This document shows, in pieces, positions 25,457 through 35,189 of a stretch of DNA of 64,000 bases. Below the pieces are notes generated by a model, which was not told where the DNA came from, did no database searches, and was given only the letters and a program-made list of their open reading frames with translations. The translations under genes were made by a program, and so were the position numbers. The number at the start of each line of letters is the position of its first letter. Positions within the stretch are counted from its first letter, which is position 1. Source of the stretch: Bacteroidetes bacterium UBA3022 (GTDB lineage: Bacteria > Bacteroidota > Bacteroidia > Chitinophagales > BACL12); assembly GCA_002346225.1 (NCBI GenBank), contig DDYY01000079.1, forward strand, positions 97,061 to 161,060, given 5' to 3'.

Positions 25457-26860
25457 GCGTCTTTGCAAGCAAACAACGTTTTCAATATGGTAGGTTTGCG
25501 GAAACATATCTACCGGTTGTATGGCTTTTACATCGTATGCTTCTGATAACAGCTGGAGGTCTCTCGCTTGCGTTACCGGATTACAGCTTACATAAACGAT
25601 AGTGCGCGGAGCCAATTGCAGCAGGGTAACACACACGTCTTTATGCATGCCTGCCCTCGGCGGGTCGGTAATGACTACATCGGCCTTACCGTGACGACTA
25701 ATAAAGTCGGCATTGAACACTTTCATCATATCACCCGCTTCGAAACTGGCATTGCCAATATTGTTCAGCAAGGCATTTTCCCGGGCATCTTCTACGGCTG
25801 CTTCAATGGTTTCCACCCCTACCACCTTTCCACATTTTCGGGCTGCCTGCAAAGCAATACTTCCCAATCCGGTGTAAAGATCATATACCGTATCTGTGGG
25901 ACGGAGTCCTGCCATATCCAGTGCTATTTTGTACAGGTTTGCTGCCTGCATGGAATTGGTTTGAAAAAACGATTTCGGACCCAGCCTGTAGTGTACTCCA
26001 TCAATAGATTCCGTAATCCATTTTTCTCCACCGACATGTACCATCTCCAGGTCGTACATGGCATCGTTCAATTTGGTATTCACGGTATACCAGGCGGAAG
26101 TAATTTCCGGAAATATTTGTAGCAGGTGACGCATTAGCTGGAGGGTAACCTTTTCATTATCCTCAGCAACTGCGAGTATCACCATCAGGTCGCCATTGGA
26201 AGTATTCCGAATCATTAAGTTGCGCAGATAACCGCTATGGTCCATCAGGTTGTAGAATGTCAAACCATGCAATATGGCATACGCTCTCACCGCCAGGCGA
26301 ATATCATTGGAAGGCGCAGGCTGCAGATAGCAGTGTTCTATATCAAGGATTTTATCGAAGCGACCGGGTATATGAAAGCCGAGTGCATTGCGTTGCTCAA
26401 TGGCTGATTCCGCTGCCAGCTCCTCGGGCATGATCCACCTGTTCGAAGAAAAAGTGTATTCAAGTTTATTGCGATAGTAACGATCGAAAGGCGCAGGAAC
26501 CACTGGTTGTATTGCGGGTAGATCGTATAACTTCCCAATCCTCCTGAAGGCATCTGCTACCAGCTGGTATTTGAACTCAAGTTGATTTTTGTATTGAATA
26601 TCCTGCCAGCGGCAGCCACCACAGGTTCCAAAATGACTGCAAAAAGCCTCTCCCCGCAATTCGGAGCGTTGATGAAAATGGGTTGGGTAACCTTGTGCGT
26701 AATCCGACTTATTCTTCGACAACCTAACATCCACCACATCTCCGGGCACCGTCCTTTCCACAAAAACCACTTTCCCATCTACCCGCGCCAGACCATAACC
26801 GTTGGCTGCAATGGTTTCAATAGTCAGCTCCGACAATTCCCTGTTTCTCCGTTTACGCAT
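25439..26860 (-). CDS. rlmD: 23S rRNA (uracil-C5)-methyltransferase, RlmD/RumA type
   Basis: This SAM-dependent RNA m5U methyltransferase has 473 residues. A TRAM domain (LTIETIAANGYGLARVDGKV) is followed by the 4Fe-4S motif CSHFGTCGGCRWQDI. The Rossmann domain has the SAM loop YDLYTGLGSIALQAA, ITDPPRAG and the catalytic-nucleophile loop YVSCNPVTQARDL. The family includes RlmC, RlmD and TrmA-like enzymes; the iron-sulfur motif with TRAM fits RlmD/RumA best, but the exact target uridine cannot be fixed from sequence. Confidence 0.92.
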   Translation of the reverse strand: MRKRRNRELSELTIETIAANGYGLARVDGKVVFVERTVPGDVVDVRLSKNKSDYAQGYPTHFHQRSELRGEAFCSHFGTCGGCRWQDIQYKNQLEFKYQLVADAFRRIGKLYDLPAIQPVVPAPFDRYYRNKLEYTFSSNRWIMPEELAAESAIEQRNALGFHIPGRFDKILDIEHCYLQPAPSNDIRLAVRAYAILHGLTFYNLMDHSGYLRNLMIRNTSNGDLMVILAVAEDNEKVTLQLMRHLLQIFPEITSAWYTVNTKLNDAMYDLEMVHVGGEKWITESIDGVHYRLGPKSFFQTNSMQAANLYKIALDMAGLRPTDTVYDLYTGLGSIALQAARKCGKVVGVETIEAAVEDARENALLNNIGNASFEAGDMMKVFNADFISRHGKADVVITDPPRAGMHKDVCVTLLQLAPRTIVYVSCNPVTQARDLQLLSEAYDVKAIQPVDMFPQTYHIENVVCLQRRSGSSE

Positions 26861-26875
26861 CCGGCAAAAGTAACA

Positions 26876-28744
26876 TCACTGTTTGACAACCTGCTGAACA
26901 ATCGGAGGATTGTTGTCTTGCTGTGCTACAAGCAAGTAGATACCCGGTTGCAGGGATGACATGTCGAAGGTAAAACGGTTCCAGCCGGCAGTCACTTTCG
27001 CTTCTACCAGGAAGGCCACCTCTCTGCCCAGCTGATTCAATAAGTAGAAAGCGGCAGTCCCACCGGAAGGCAACTGCAAATCGGCGGTAACCCATTCACG
27101 CACAGGCACAGGATATAGCTGCATCCCAGCAGGTGCGGGTTCCTGTTCGAGCGCTACAGGTGGAAGACTGTCCCGACTGCGCAGGGCTGCAATCCATGTG
27201 GCGTTTTTGCGATCTGTAAATGGCCCTGCATCTATGGCCTTTCCGAAGTTTCCGGACACCCACACCACACCGGGTTCATTGTACTTTGGCTGGCTGCCGG
27301 TATAGTCGCCCCAGCGTTCATAGGTGCCACTTAACATGTTCACGTAAGTGTCGCCTGTTTTGAGGTTAACCCTTTCGGAATATCCGGAATAATTATAGAA
27401 AAATGCAGACATCCCGGCATACACTTCCGGCGCGGAATGGTCGGCCGTAATGATGGACTGTACGTCATCATCGTATCTGCCCGTAAATGAAATTCCTGGA
27501 TAGCCCAGGTCAAGCGTATCATCCCCGATAATGTTACCACTCACCACAGGATCGCTCAGCAGGTCCGTAATGATGCCATGGTATATACCACAGAAACCGG
27601 TGGCAGGGTCAAGCGTGTTCGCTACAAACTGAATCTGATTATTCTGCAGGAAGGAACCCAGAATTCTACCATCATTGGTGTCGAAAGTATGATCATTGAA
27701 TTGTCTTGCCTGCGGCGGAACGCCATAGTTTACATCGGCGAGTGCAAAGTCTACTTCAACTGTTGTTTCGGGCACTGCCAGTGCATCGGTTACCCGCACT
27801 ACAAAGATGGTATCATTGGATGGTGAGAAGTTCCTGTTGCTCAGAAAATACATATCAGGACCCAGTGGTCCTTTTCCACCTTTTACAGGATGCAGATTCC
27901 GAATAGGCGCTCCTCCAAACTGTATGTTATCCCAAAAAACAGCATCGAGGGCATTGCCGTTATAACCACTGTCCAGACTCATTTGCCAGATAAGTGTTTC
28001 GCTGAAACCAGTCTGCCAGGGTTCATCGGGAATAATCAGGTTACCTGTGATAAACAGTTCTGTTTCTGTAATGGCTATCATGGGATAATCTGTCCAGCGG
28101 TTATTGTCTTTAGGGTTACCCGGCAGTTCGTAAACATTCCAGGTTCCTGTAGGATCGCTGGTTTGCGAAAATGCCACTATTATAAAACTGGTAGCCGGTC
28201 CAAAACCGTCGAGGAAGACCAGAATAAATCTATCATGGATGGGATCGTACAGGACCCGCGGATCAAAGCTGCTCTGGGGGCCGCCCAATGTATCGGCGAT
28301 GGCTCCCAGGGACACTTCATGCAGTAGATTTCCGGACATGTCATAGACATGCATATTGCTGTTAATGACCGAAATGATGGTACCATCGTTGGAAATGGCC
28401 ATGTCATTATCGTTGGGGACACTAACTCCCGACAAGTTGCCTTCAAAACCTGCCAGAACCTCCGGTGTAGATGCGTCGCCTTCCATGGCTTTCCATCCCG
28501 ATGGCTGGTAGGAACGGTACAATGAATCCTTTAAACCCAGCAAATAAGCCCTGTAGGTACCTGCACCCGGAGACGGCATTTCCAGGCTGTAGACCGAAGG
28601 GGCAAAATCTTGTTGTATGGACTTTAAATGTATCTGTTCGGGTAATATCGGCTGTTGCAATACATTGCGCACCGGTAGTGCTGATTGCTGACCCAACGCT
28701 TGCAGGGAAAGGGCAAGTGCCAGTAGGAAGGATGCGTATTTCAT
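26876..28744 (-). CDS. Secreted beta-propeller-like protein with T9SS sorting domain
   Basis: The ATG at 28744 gives a signal peptide (MKYASFLLALALSLQALGQ). The body of about 500 residues is beta-rich with repeated Asp/Gly-rich strands (NDNDMAISNDGTIISVINSN, FDPRVLYDPIHDRFILVFLD) that suggest a propeller. No catalytic residues are evident. The C-terminus is a type A T9SS domain (LYPVPVREWVTADLQL ... LNQLGREVAF ... GIYLLVAQQDN ... QQVVKQ). The protein should be exported by the system encoded at 46-54 kb. It is transcribed away from the GT4 gene side, 16 bp upstream of rlmD on the same strand. Confidence 0.85.
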   Translation of the reverse strand: MKYASFLLALALSLQALGQQSALPVRNVLQQPILPEQIHLKSIQQDFAPSVYSLEMPSPGAGTYRAYLLGLKDSLYRSYQPSGWKAMEGDASTPEVLAGFEGNLSGVSVPNDNDMAISNDGTIISVINSNMHVYDMSGNLLHEVSLGAIADTLGGPQSSFDPRVLYDPIHDRFILVFLDGFGPATSFIIVAFSQTSDPTGTWNVYELPGNPKDNNRWTDYPMIAITETELFITGNLIIPDEPWQTGFSETLIWQMSLDSGYNGNALDAVFWDNIQFGGAPIRNLHPVKGGKGPLGPDMYFLSNRNFSPSNDTIFVVRVTDALAVPETTVEVDFALADVNYGVPPQARQFNDHTFDTNDGRILGSFLQNNQIQFVANTLDPATGFCGIYHGIITDLLSDPVVSGNIIGDDTLDLGYPGISFTGRYDDDVQSIITADHSAPEVYAGMSAFFYNYSGYSERVNLKTGDTYVNMLSGTYERWGDYTGSQPKYNEPGVVWVSGNFGKAIDAGPFTDRKNATWIAALRSRDSLPPVALEQEPAPAGMQLYPVPVREWVTADLQLPSGGTAAFYLLNQLGREVAFLVEAKVTAGWNRFTFDMSSLQPGIYLLVAQQDNNPPIVQQVVKQ

Positions 28745-28767
28745 CTTCAAAAATACCAAATTAGGGG

Positions 28768-29925
28768 CTAATGCTGCAACTGCCTGCCGGCGGGCACGAA
28801 GCGTTTGTCCATAGCACTTATGACCTGCTCCATTCCATCGGCCGAACGCTCCCAGTTAAATGCATTCCTAGCAGCGTTAATATCGGCATAGGCTTCGGTA
28901 TAGTGACTTCTTTCCTGCATAAAATGCTCCATGGCAGCTGCTATTTCAGCAGGATACTCCGGGTTGAATGTGATGGCATGAGGTCCGGCCACTTCGGGGA
29001 GACAACTTCTGTCGGAGGTAATAACCGGCACACCACAATACCTTGCCTCCACCACAGGAATACCAAAACCTTCAAACAAGGAGGGATATACAAAAGCGGC
29101 TGCGGCAGCCATGATGCGCACCAGTTCCTGCTGTTGAAGATGTCCGGTGAAAATGACATCCTCTTTATGGTGCATAATATCATAGATTGCTTTAGTGGCA
29201 TCTGTTTTCCATGCCATTCTCCCTGCTACCACCAGTTTCATGTCAGTGCCTGTCTTTTCTTTCAGCATATCGAAAGCCTGCAGCAGGGTGGTGACATTCT
29301 TTCTCGGGTGTATAGAACCAACATATATAAAATAATCCGATCCTTCGGTGTATTGGCGACGCACAGCAGCGGCATCTTCAGCATCCAGTGGAGCATATGC
29401 ATCGCTGGCACCATTGTAGATTCTCGTGACTTTTTCAGGAGCCACACCATACCTATCAATAACATCCCTGCGGGTGAAGTCCGATACCGTTACGATATGA
29501 TCGGCATGACGGGCATACAAGGGCGTAAACTTCCGATAGTACTTATTGACTATAGCCGGGGTGTGTTCCGGGTAATGCTCAAATCCCAGGTCATGCACTA
29601 CCAGTATCGATGGAATATGTGTTTTTAGCGACAGAAAACCATCGGTAGAAATGAAAAGATCGGGCTGGTGTTTTCTGAAAACTGCAGGCAGCGCGTAGTC
29701 GAACCAGAACTGCCACAAATAAGGATGTCTTGCCGGCGGCCATACTTTCACAGGCTGGACATTGGGTGCATACAGAAACTCGGGTGCAGGTTCTCGGTCG
29801 AAAAGAAAAAGGAAAGTGTGCTCCGGGTGACGGGTTACGATGCGGCGGAAAACCTCATGGGTGTACCATCCGATACCTTCCAACCTGTTCTTCAATAAAA
29901 AGCGTGTATTTACAGCTATTACCAT
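28768..29925 (-). CDS. GT4-family glycosyltransferase
   Basis: The 385-residue GT-B enzyme opens with a Gly-containing loop (NTRFLLKNRLEGIGWYTHEV). The C-terminal nucleotide-sugar domain has YVGSIHPRKNVTTLLQAFDM, LVVAGRMAWK and the retaining GT4 motif E-x7-E in FEGFGIPVVEARYCGVPV. It resembles mannosyl-type transferases of polysaccharide loci. The donor and acceptor are unknown. It is divergent from the flippase gene (132 bp apart) and on the same strand as the T9SS gene downstream. Confidence 0.93.
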   Translation of the reverse strand: MVIAVNTRFLLKNRLEGIGWYTHEVFRRIVTRHPEHTFLFLFDREPAPEFLYAPNVQPVKVWPPARHPYLWQFWFDYALPAVFRKHQPDLFISTDGFLSLKTHIPSILVVHDLGFEHYPEHTPAIVNKYYRKFTPLYARHADHIVTVSDFTRRDVIDRYGVAPEKVTRIYNGASDAYAPLDAEDAAAVRRQYTEGSDYFIYVGSIHPRKNVTTLLQAFDMLKEKTGTDMKLVVAGRMAWKTDATKAIYDIMHHKEDVIFTGHLQQQELVRIMAAAAAFVYPSLFEGFGIPVVEARYCGVPVITSDRSCLPEVAGPHAITFNPEYPAEIAAAMEHFMQERSHYTEAYADINAARNAFNWERSADGMEQVISAMDKRFVPAGRQLQH

Positions 29926-30057
29926 TCAGCTTCGTTCAATTGAAATGGACAATAAAATGCTTGTAGAAATGATGAATACAACTGAATTTAGCGTAGCTGT
30001 GGCCTTATAGCGGTGTGTTTGATGCAATAATACTAATTTTAACGCACAATCAAAATA

Positions 30058-31521
30058 ATGAGGCGGAGCTTCCTGTCCAACCTTTTTTTTCTGCTTTTCA
30101 TCAACTTTCTGGTTAAGCCTTTCTGGATACTCGGAATAGACCGCACTGTGCAAAATGCTGCCGGTCCCGAGGATTACGGCATTTATTTCTCGCTGTTCAA
30201 CTTCACCATATTGTTTCAGGTGCTGCTTGATTTTGGCATCAACAACTTCAACAACAGGCATATCGCCCGCTACCCTGAGCGACTGCACGCTTATCTCAGC
30301 ACTATGCTCAGCTCGAAGCTGTTGTTTGCTCTGGTCTATGCTGTCGTTGTGTGGGCAGTGGCTTTCGGCATCGGACTGGATGGCACCCGCCTGGGATTGC
30401 TCGCATTGCTGATGGTAAACCAGGTGCTGATGTCCTTCCTCACCTATTTGCGCAGCAATATCTCAGCCTTACAGCTTTTCAGAACAGATGCCCTGCTTTC
30501 TGTGATGGACAAGTTGCTCACCAGCGCATTTTGTGCTGTAGTATTATGGACCGACTGGCTGCCACTGGAAATGAGCATTACCCTCTTTGTGCTTGCGCAG
30601 ATTGGCGGATACGGCCTTACCTGCATCCTTGCCTGGATATTAATGCCGATAGGCAAATGGGACACCTGGAGTAAGCTTCCCGACAGAACACTTTTACAGG
30701 ACGTGGTGAAGCAAAGTGCACCTTTTGCACTGCTCACTTTTCTGATGGCAACCTACTACCGCATTGACGGTGTGATGCTGGAGCGATTGCTGAAAGCCGA
30801 CGGTCCGATGCAGGCCGGAATCTATGCTTCCGCCTTTCGCATTCTCGACGCCCTCAATATCATAGGCTATCTTTTTGCAGCCATACTCCTACCCTCCTTT
30901 TCGCGCTTGCTGGAAAAAAAGCTTCCGGTACAGTCCATTTTTGACTCCGGGCTCAAAACCATACTTACCATTTCATTACCTGCTGCCACGGTACTTTTTG
31001 CGTTCCGCAATCCAATCATGTCCCTTTTGTACACGGATGCCAATAGCAGCTATGGAGCCGTTTTCGGATTGCTAATGGCAGGATTTGTGCCTGCCAGCCT
31101 AGCGTATATCTACGGCACCTTCCTCACCGCCGGGGGCGCATTGCGGCAATTGAACTGGATTGCGGTGGGTGGTGTAGTACTGAATATTGCACTCAATTTA
31201 CTACTGATACCCCGCTATCAGGCATATGGTGCCGCTATTGCCACACTTGCCACGCAGGGACTTGTAACCTTGCTTCAGGCAACAATTGTATACCGGTCCG
31301 GGCAGATTCATTTTACAGGTGACATCGCCTGGCGCCTGCTCGCCTATCTTATCATATCTGTAGGAATTGCCCGCATAATGTCTGAATGGCTGCCCTTCCC
31401 ATGGTTTATTTCCATGCTCACAGCCATTGCAGTAGTTGTAGCAGGAGCCCTAATCCTAAAGCTTGTTTCGCTAAAAGAATGGAAGGATGCCTCCTTATTA
31501 GAGGAATCAGGTTCCCGTTGA
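30058..31521 (+). CDS. Polysaccharide flippase (Wzx/PST family)
   Basis: This is an integral membrane protein of 487 residues with about 12-14 hydrophobic segments. The N-terminus (FLSNLFFLLFINFLVKPFWI, LGIDRTVQNAAGPEDYGIYF) and the C-terminal helices with NLLLIPRYQAYGAAIATLAT are typical of Wzx-type oligosaccharide flippases. These move lipid-linked sugar units across the inner membrane. It starts a three-gene run with wzz-like and ligase/polymerase-like genes downstream. Confidence 0.92.
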   Translation: MRRSFLSNLFFLLFINFLVKPFWILGIDRTVQNAAGPEDYGIYFSLFNFTILFQVLLDFGINNFNNRHIARYPERLHAYLSTMLSSKLLFALVYAVVVWAVAFGIGLDGTRLGLLALLMVNQVLMSFLTYLRSNISALQLFRTDALLSVMDKLLTSAFCAVVLWTDWLPLEMSITLFVLAQIGGYGLTCILAWILMPIGKWDTWSKLPDRTLLQDVVKQSAPFALLTFLMATYYRIDGVMLERLLKADGPMQAGIYASAFRILDALNIIGYLFAAILLPSFSRLLEKKLPVQSIFDSGLKTILTISLPAATVLFAFRNPIMSLLYTDANSSYGAVFGLLMAGFVPASLAYIYGTFLTAGGALRQLNWIAVGGVVLNIALNLLLIPRYQAYGAAIATLATQGLVTLLQATIVYRSGQIHFTGDIAWRLLAYLIISVGIARIMSEWLPFPWFISMLTAIAVVVAGALILKLVSLKEWKDASLLEESGSR

Positions 31522-31531
31522 TGGATTTTTC

Positions 31532-31539
31532 TACCTTTG
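31532..31539 (+). promoter_or_regulatory. -7 element before the wzz-like gene
   Basis: TACCTTTG matches TAnnTTTG and lies 20 bp before the ATG at 31559. No well-placed TTG precedes it. It may give the wzz-ligase pair a promoter of its own. Confidence 0.45.
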
Positions 31540-31558
31540 CACATCAAAATTCCACTGC

Positions 31559-32452
31559 ATGAGCCAGTCCAAAAATGATATGATAGAGCTGATCAGGATA
31601 GCTCTGAAGTGGCGGAAAGCCATCATCATCACTACCCTAATTGCAGCAATAGGAACCGCAGCGGTGAGTTGGTTCTTTATGCCTAATTACTACAAGAGCT
31701 CAGTGAACTTCTATCCTTCCAACCCCATCATGACCGATCGTCAGGTGCTGTACAGTACCACTGTGGGTGAAATTGAAATCGATTATTTCGGTTCAGCGGG
31801 CGATGTAGACAGGATTTTAACACTGGCCAATACCAGCTCGCTGATTGATTACATCATCAACAAATACAAGTTGATGGAGCACTACGGCTACGACTCCACC
31901 AAAACACTGGCGCGCTATAAAACCAAAAAGAAGTTTGTCAAGAACTACAAAGCCGTGGAAACAGAATACGGAGCGATAGAAATTTCCATCTGGGATAAGG
32001 ATAAAGAACTGGCAGCCGAAATGGCCAATCATATCGCATTTACCATCGATAATCACAATAAGTCGATGATTACACGTGATAAAAATGTGGTGATCGAAAC
32101 CTTCCAGGAGGAAGTGGCTTTGAAGGAAGCATTCAATGATTCACTGGCAACGGCAATAGAAGATGCCACCGCCAAAGGAATGCGCAAAGAGCTCATCAGC
32201 CAGATGGAAGCAAGACTTACTGCCAGTACCGATGATTTAAATAAGTCCAGAAGGCTGCTCGAACAGTACCAGACTTCTGCCAGTCAGAATTTTTCCACCA
32301 TTCATGTTACGGAAGAAGCCTACCCTGCCATCAGGAAGGATAAACCCGTGCGCTCCCTAATAGTGATTGGCGCTACCGGTGGCACCTTTATTTTCATGCT
32401 GCTGCTGGCTGTTATTGCTGAAAACTACAGAAAGATAAAGGACCAACTTTGA
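31559..32452 (+). CDS. Wzz-type polysaccharide chain-length determinant
   Basis: The 297-residue protein has the Wzz topology: a membrane helix near the start (IIITTLIAAIGTAAVSWFFM), a periplasmic domain with coiled-coil character (EEVALKEAFNDSLATAIEDA and following) and a second helix at the end (LIVIGATGGTFIFMLLLAVI). The conserved Tyr/Ser-Val strand after TM1 (YYKSSVNFYPSNP) is present. There is no cytoplasmic tyrosine-kinase domain. It controls the length of the polymer made by the neighbouring polymerase/ligase, whose gene starts 2 bp downstream. Confidence 0.87.
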   Translation: MSQSKNDMIELIRIALKWRKAIIITTLIAAIGTAAVSWFFMPNYYKSSVNFYPSNPIMTDRQVLYSTTVGEIEIDYFGSAGDVDRILTLANTSSLIDYIINKYKLMEHYGYDSTKTLARYKTKKKFVKNYKAVETEYGAIEISIWDKDKELAAEMANHIAFTIDNHNKSMITRDKNVVIETFQEEVALKEAFNDSLATAIEDATAKGMRKELISQMEARLTASTDDLNKSRRLLEQYQTSASQNFSTIHVTEEAYPAIRKDKPVRSLIVIGATGGTFIFMLLLAVIAENYRKIKDQL

Positions 32453-32453
32453 C

Positions 32454-33896
32454 ATGGATATCCTCGGGCGCATCGATATACGGCGCATAGTACAAACCGG
32501 CAGCTTTCTGTTGCTGGCGAGTATACTCGGTGCCCTGCTAACCAATGAACCGCTTTGGCTGCTGGCCCCGGTGGCATTTCTTATCACATGTCAGCTCATT
32601 ATCGATTTCCGTCCGGTATTCTACCTTTTGCTGCTGGTAACACCCGGTGCGCTGGAGTATCATTTTGAAAGCGGTTTCAGCACCGATATCCCTACGGAAC
32701 CGCTGGAAATCGTCTTGATGTTCACCTTCATTTTTCTCGTAATACTCAAAGGTGAATTACTGCAAAGGAAGTTCCTGTTACATCCGGTCGCTATTGTCTT
32801 ATATTTCCATCTGGGCTGGATACTTGTAGCCACCATCTATTCGCAAGACATAGTCATTTCATTAAAATATGTTTTGGCCAAGGCATGGTATGTCAGTGTT
32901 TTCTTTTTCCTGGGAGGTCATGTGCTCCGCGAGGAAAAGCACTTTAAGATCGCCTTCTGGTGCCTCTTTATTCCCACACTGGCCATTGTCATCAATACCC
33001 TAATCCGACACAACCAATACGGCTTTGCCTTCAGTGAAGTGAACAAGTCCATGTGGCCAATTTTTCGTAATCACGTGAACTACGCTGTGTTTCTCGCACT
33101 GATGTTTCCCCTGCTGTTTCGCGCTGCAGCATGGTACGACCGTTTCAGCTGGCAGCGGATGCTCATCAATACGGCTAAAGTCATTATTGCAGCGGCCATT
33201 TATTTCTCCTATACCAGGTCATCCTGGCTGTCTCTTGCCGCGGCACTCATATGTTACTTTTTGATACGCTGGCACATGCTCATGCCCGGCGTGGCAGCTG
33301 CCATCGTGCTGACCATTGCCTTTGTGGTTTATATGCTGCACGATAATACCTATCTGCAGTATGCCCCCGACTTCAAAAAAACCATTTACCACGATAACTT
33401 TTCCGATCACCTGGAGTCGACAGCCACCCTGGAAGATGTTTCCAGTGCGGAGCGTATTTACCGCTGGATTGCCGGTGTGAAAATGATTGAAGCCAAGCCC
33501 GTGATAGGTTTTGGGCCTTCACAATTTCACGACAACTATCAGCCGTATGCGGTGAATAAGTTTACTACCTATATCAGTCGCAATGAGGAAAAGAGTACTA
33601 TTCACAACTACTATCTACAAGTAACGGTGGAGCAGGGCTTCCCGGGACTCTTTATCTGGGTAGTATTCCTGGTAACTGTTCTGGCTACCGGGCAACGCGC
33701 TTATACGAGGGGAACTCCAGAACAGCGACCGCTGACACTGGTAGTTACTCTATCCTTTATTACCATTCTTATCAATATTGCCCTGAGCGACCTGATTGAA
33801 GCCGACAAGATTGGTACGATGTTCTTTCTTTTCGCTGCGGTTATCATCAACCGGGACCTATTAGCGAAAGGCACATTAACAAAAGCAGAAGATTAG
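32454..33896 (+). CDS. O-antigen polymerase/ligase-family membrane protein (Wzy/WaaL)
   Basis: The 480-residue protein has about 11-12 membrane helices and a large periplasmic loop before the last helices. That loop holds the typical GFGPSQFHDNY and STIHNYYLQVTVEQGFPGLF (H-N-x-x-L motif) of the Wzy/WaaL superfamily, and an earlier FSYTRSSWLSLAAAL. Whether it polymerises repeat units or ligates them to a lipid core cannot be told from sequence. It starts 2 bp after the wzz-like stop. Its stop overlaps the convergent PP2C phosphatase gene by 4 bp. Confidence 0.9.
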   Translation: MDILGRIDIRRIVQTGSFLLLASILGALLTNEPLWLLAPVAFLITCQLIIDFRPVFYLLLLVTPGALEYHFESGFSTDIPTEPLEIVLMFTFIFLVILKGELLQRKFLLHPVAIVLYFHLGWILVATIYSQDIVISLKYVLAKAWYVSVFFFLGGHVLREEKHFKIAFWCLFIPTLAIVINTLIRHNQYGFAFSEVNKSMWPIFRNHVNYAVFLALMFPLLFRAAAWYDRFSWQRMLINTAKVIIAAAIYFSYTRSSWLSLAAALICYFLIRWHMLMPGVAAAIVLTIAFVVYMLHDNTYLQYAPDFKKTIYHDNFSDHLESTATLEDVSSAERIYRWIAGVKMIEAKPVIGFGPSQFHDNYQPYAVNKFTTYISRNEEKSTIHNYYLQVTVEQGFPGLFIWVVFLVTVLATGQRAYTRGTPEQRPLTLVVTLSFITILINIALSDLIEADKIGTMFFLFAAVIINRDLLAKGTLTKAED

Positions 33897-35149
33897 TTAG
33901 TACGGCCCTTGATACGGAGGGTCATCACCGTAATATCATCGCCAAATCCATTTTCATTCCTGAAGCGCATGATGCCGGCTGCCAGCTTTCTGTTGATTTC
34001 TTCCACCGGTTCTTTCAGATTGGCTGCCAATAAATTGCCAATGGTATCGGTAGAAAAAGTTTCTCCATCATCACTTTCCAGATCTGTCAGTCCATCGGTA
34101 TAGCAGAGTATCGTTGTATCGTCTACAATAGGTACCTGTCCCATCCGTACGGAAGGCAATCGCTCGAACATACCCAGAATGGTACACCCGGAGTCCAGCA
34201 TCCTCAATCCTTTTTTGGTGGCCAGCACAGGCGGGTTATGTCCGGCATTGATGTATTTCAAAATCCTGGTCTGGGTATTGTACTTACCCAAGAACATGGT
34301 AATAAACTTCTCGCCTCTTGTGTTATGCAAGACGCCCGTATTCAGCTCCTGGATAAACTCATCGATGGTAGGATGATTTTTTTTCACCAGTTCGCGCAGC
34401 TGTCCCTGAAAATTCGCCATCAGTAATGCCGCACCGATTCCCTTGCCTGAAATATCTGCAATACAGAAAAAGAATTCCTCTTCATTCAGGTACATGAAAT
34501 CGTAATAATCACCACCCACATTAATATGCGGTAGGTACAAAGCGTCCAGTTCAACATTGTCATTCTTGGGCAGCTTATCAGGGATGAGCATGCTCTGCAC
34601 CTGTGCCGCCAGCTCCAGTTCCCGCTGCATGGCTTCCTGCCGTTTCTCTCTGTTGAACAAGCGCTTGTTTTCGATGGCTACCATTACAATATTGGTTACC
34701 GTTTTGGCAAACTTGATTTTGTTGGATATGTCATCGAGCGAATCGACTCTGGGTTCCGTCAGAAGCAAATAGGCCAGCGCCTGTTCTTTGTGGTAAACAG
34801 GAATTACAATATCAAAAGATGAGAGACCTTTGTTGTTGAAAGCATTCAGTTCCTGGAGCATGGTAATATCGTGAAAGGGCATGAGGTCGTGTTCAACATC
34901 AATCTCCATTTCCAGGTCCGCAACATTGTGCTCGGCGGCAACGCTCCACTCCATATCAAATGCTAGTAACATAAAACGCTCCACGTGCAACTGGCGAATA
35001 ATCGTATTGCTAAATATTTCATACAATACTGCAGCCGGTTCGTTGGAATTGATGGCTATGGTAATATCCAGCAAGGTGTCCAGTTCAAGCTGTTTCAGCT
35101 TCAACTGCTCACTCAGAATACTCATCACATTTAGCCCTGCAACTGTCAT
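33893..35149 (-). CDS. SpoIIE/PP2C-type Ser/Thr phosphatase with GAF-like N-terminus
   Basis: The first ~170 residues look like a GAF domain (LDTLLDITIAINSNEPAAVL, then VIPVYHKEQALAYLLLTEP). A connecting helix rich in Q/E (EKRQEAMQRELELAAQVQSM, LIPDKLP, typical of RsbU-like proteins) leads into the PP2C phosphatase: GGDYYDFMYL, ADISGKGIGAALLMA, FITMFLGKY, NAGHNPPVL, CYTDGLTDLES, FGDDITVMTLR. Metal-binding Asp residues are conserved. Such proteins act in partner-switching or stress signalling. It is the last gene of a leftward four-gene operon. Confidence 0.92.
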   Translation of the reverse strand: MTVAGLNVMSILSEQLKLKQLELDTLLDITIAINSNEPAAVLYEIFSNTIIRQLHVERFMLLAFDMEWSVAAEHNVADLEMEIDVEHDLMPFHDITMLQELNAFNNKGLSSFDIVIPVYHKEQALAYLLLTEPRVDSLDDISNKIKFAKTVTNIVMVAIENKRLFNREKRQEAMQRELELAAQVQSMLIPDKLPKNDNVELDALYLPHINVGGDYYDFMYLNEEEFFFCIADISGKGIGAALLMANFQGQLRELVKKNHPTIDEFIQELNTGVLHNTRGEKFITMFLGKYNTQTRILKYINAGHNPPVLATKKGLRMLDSGCTILGMFERLPSVRMGQVPIVDDTTILCYTDGLTDLESDDGETFSTDTIGNLLAANLKEPVEEINRKLAAGIMRFRNENGFGDDITVMTLRIKGRTN

Positions 35150-35189
35150 AATAAAAGTGATTGCAAGTTAGCGATTATCCTTTTTACTT

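Noticed and set aside
28771..29628. 285-codon open frame antisense to the GT4 gene
   Set aside because: It is a shadow of a clear GT4 glycosyltransferase.
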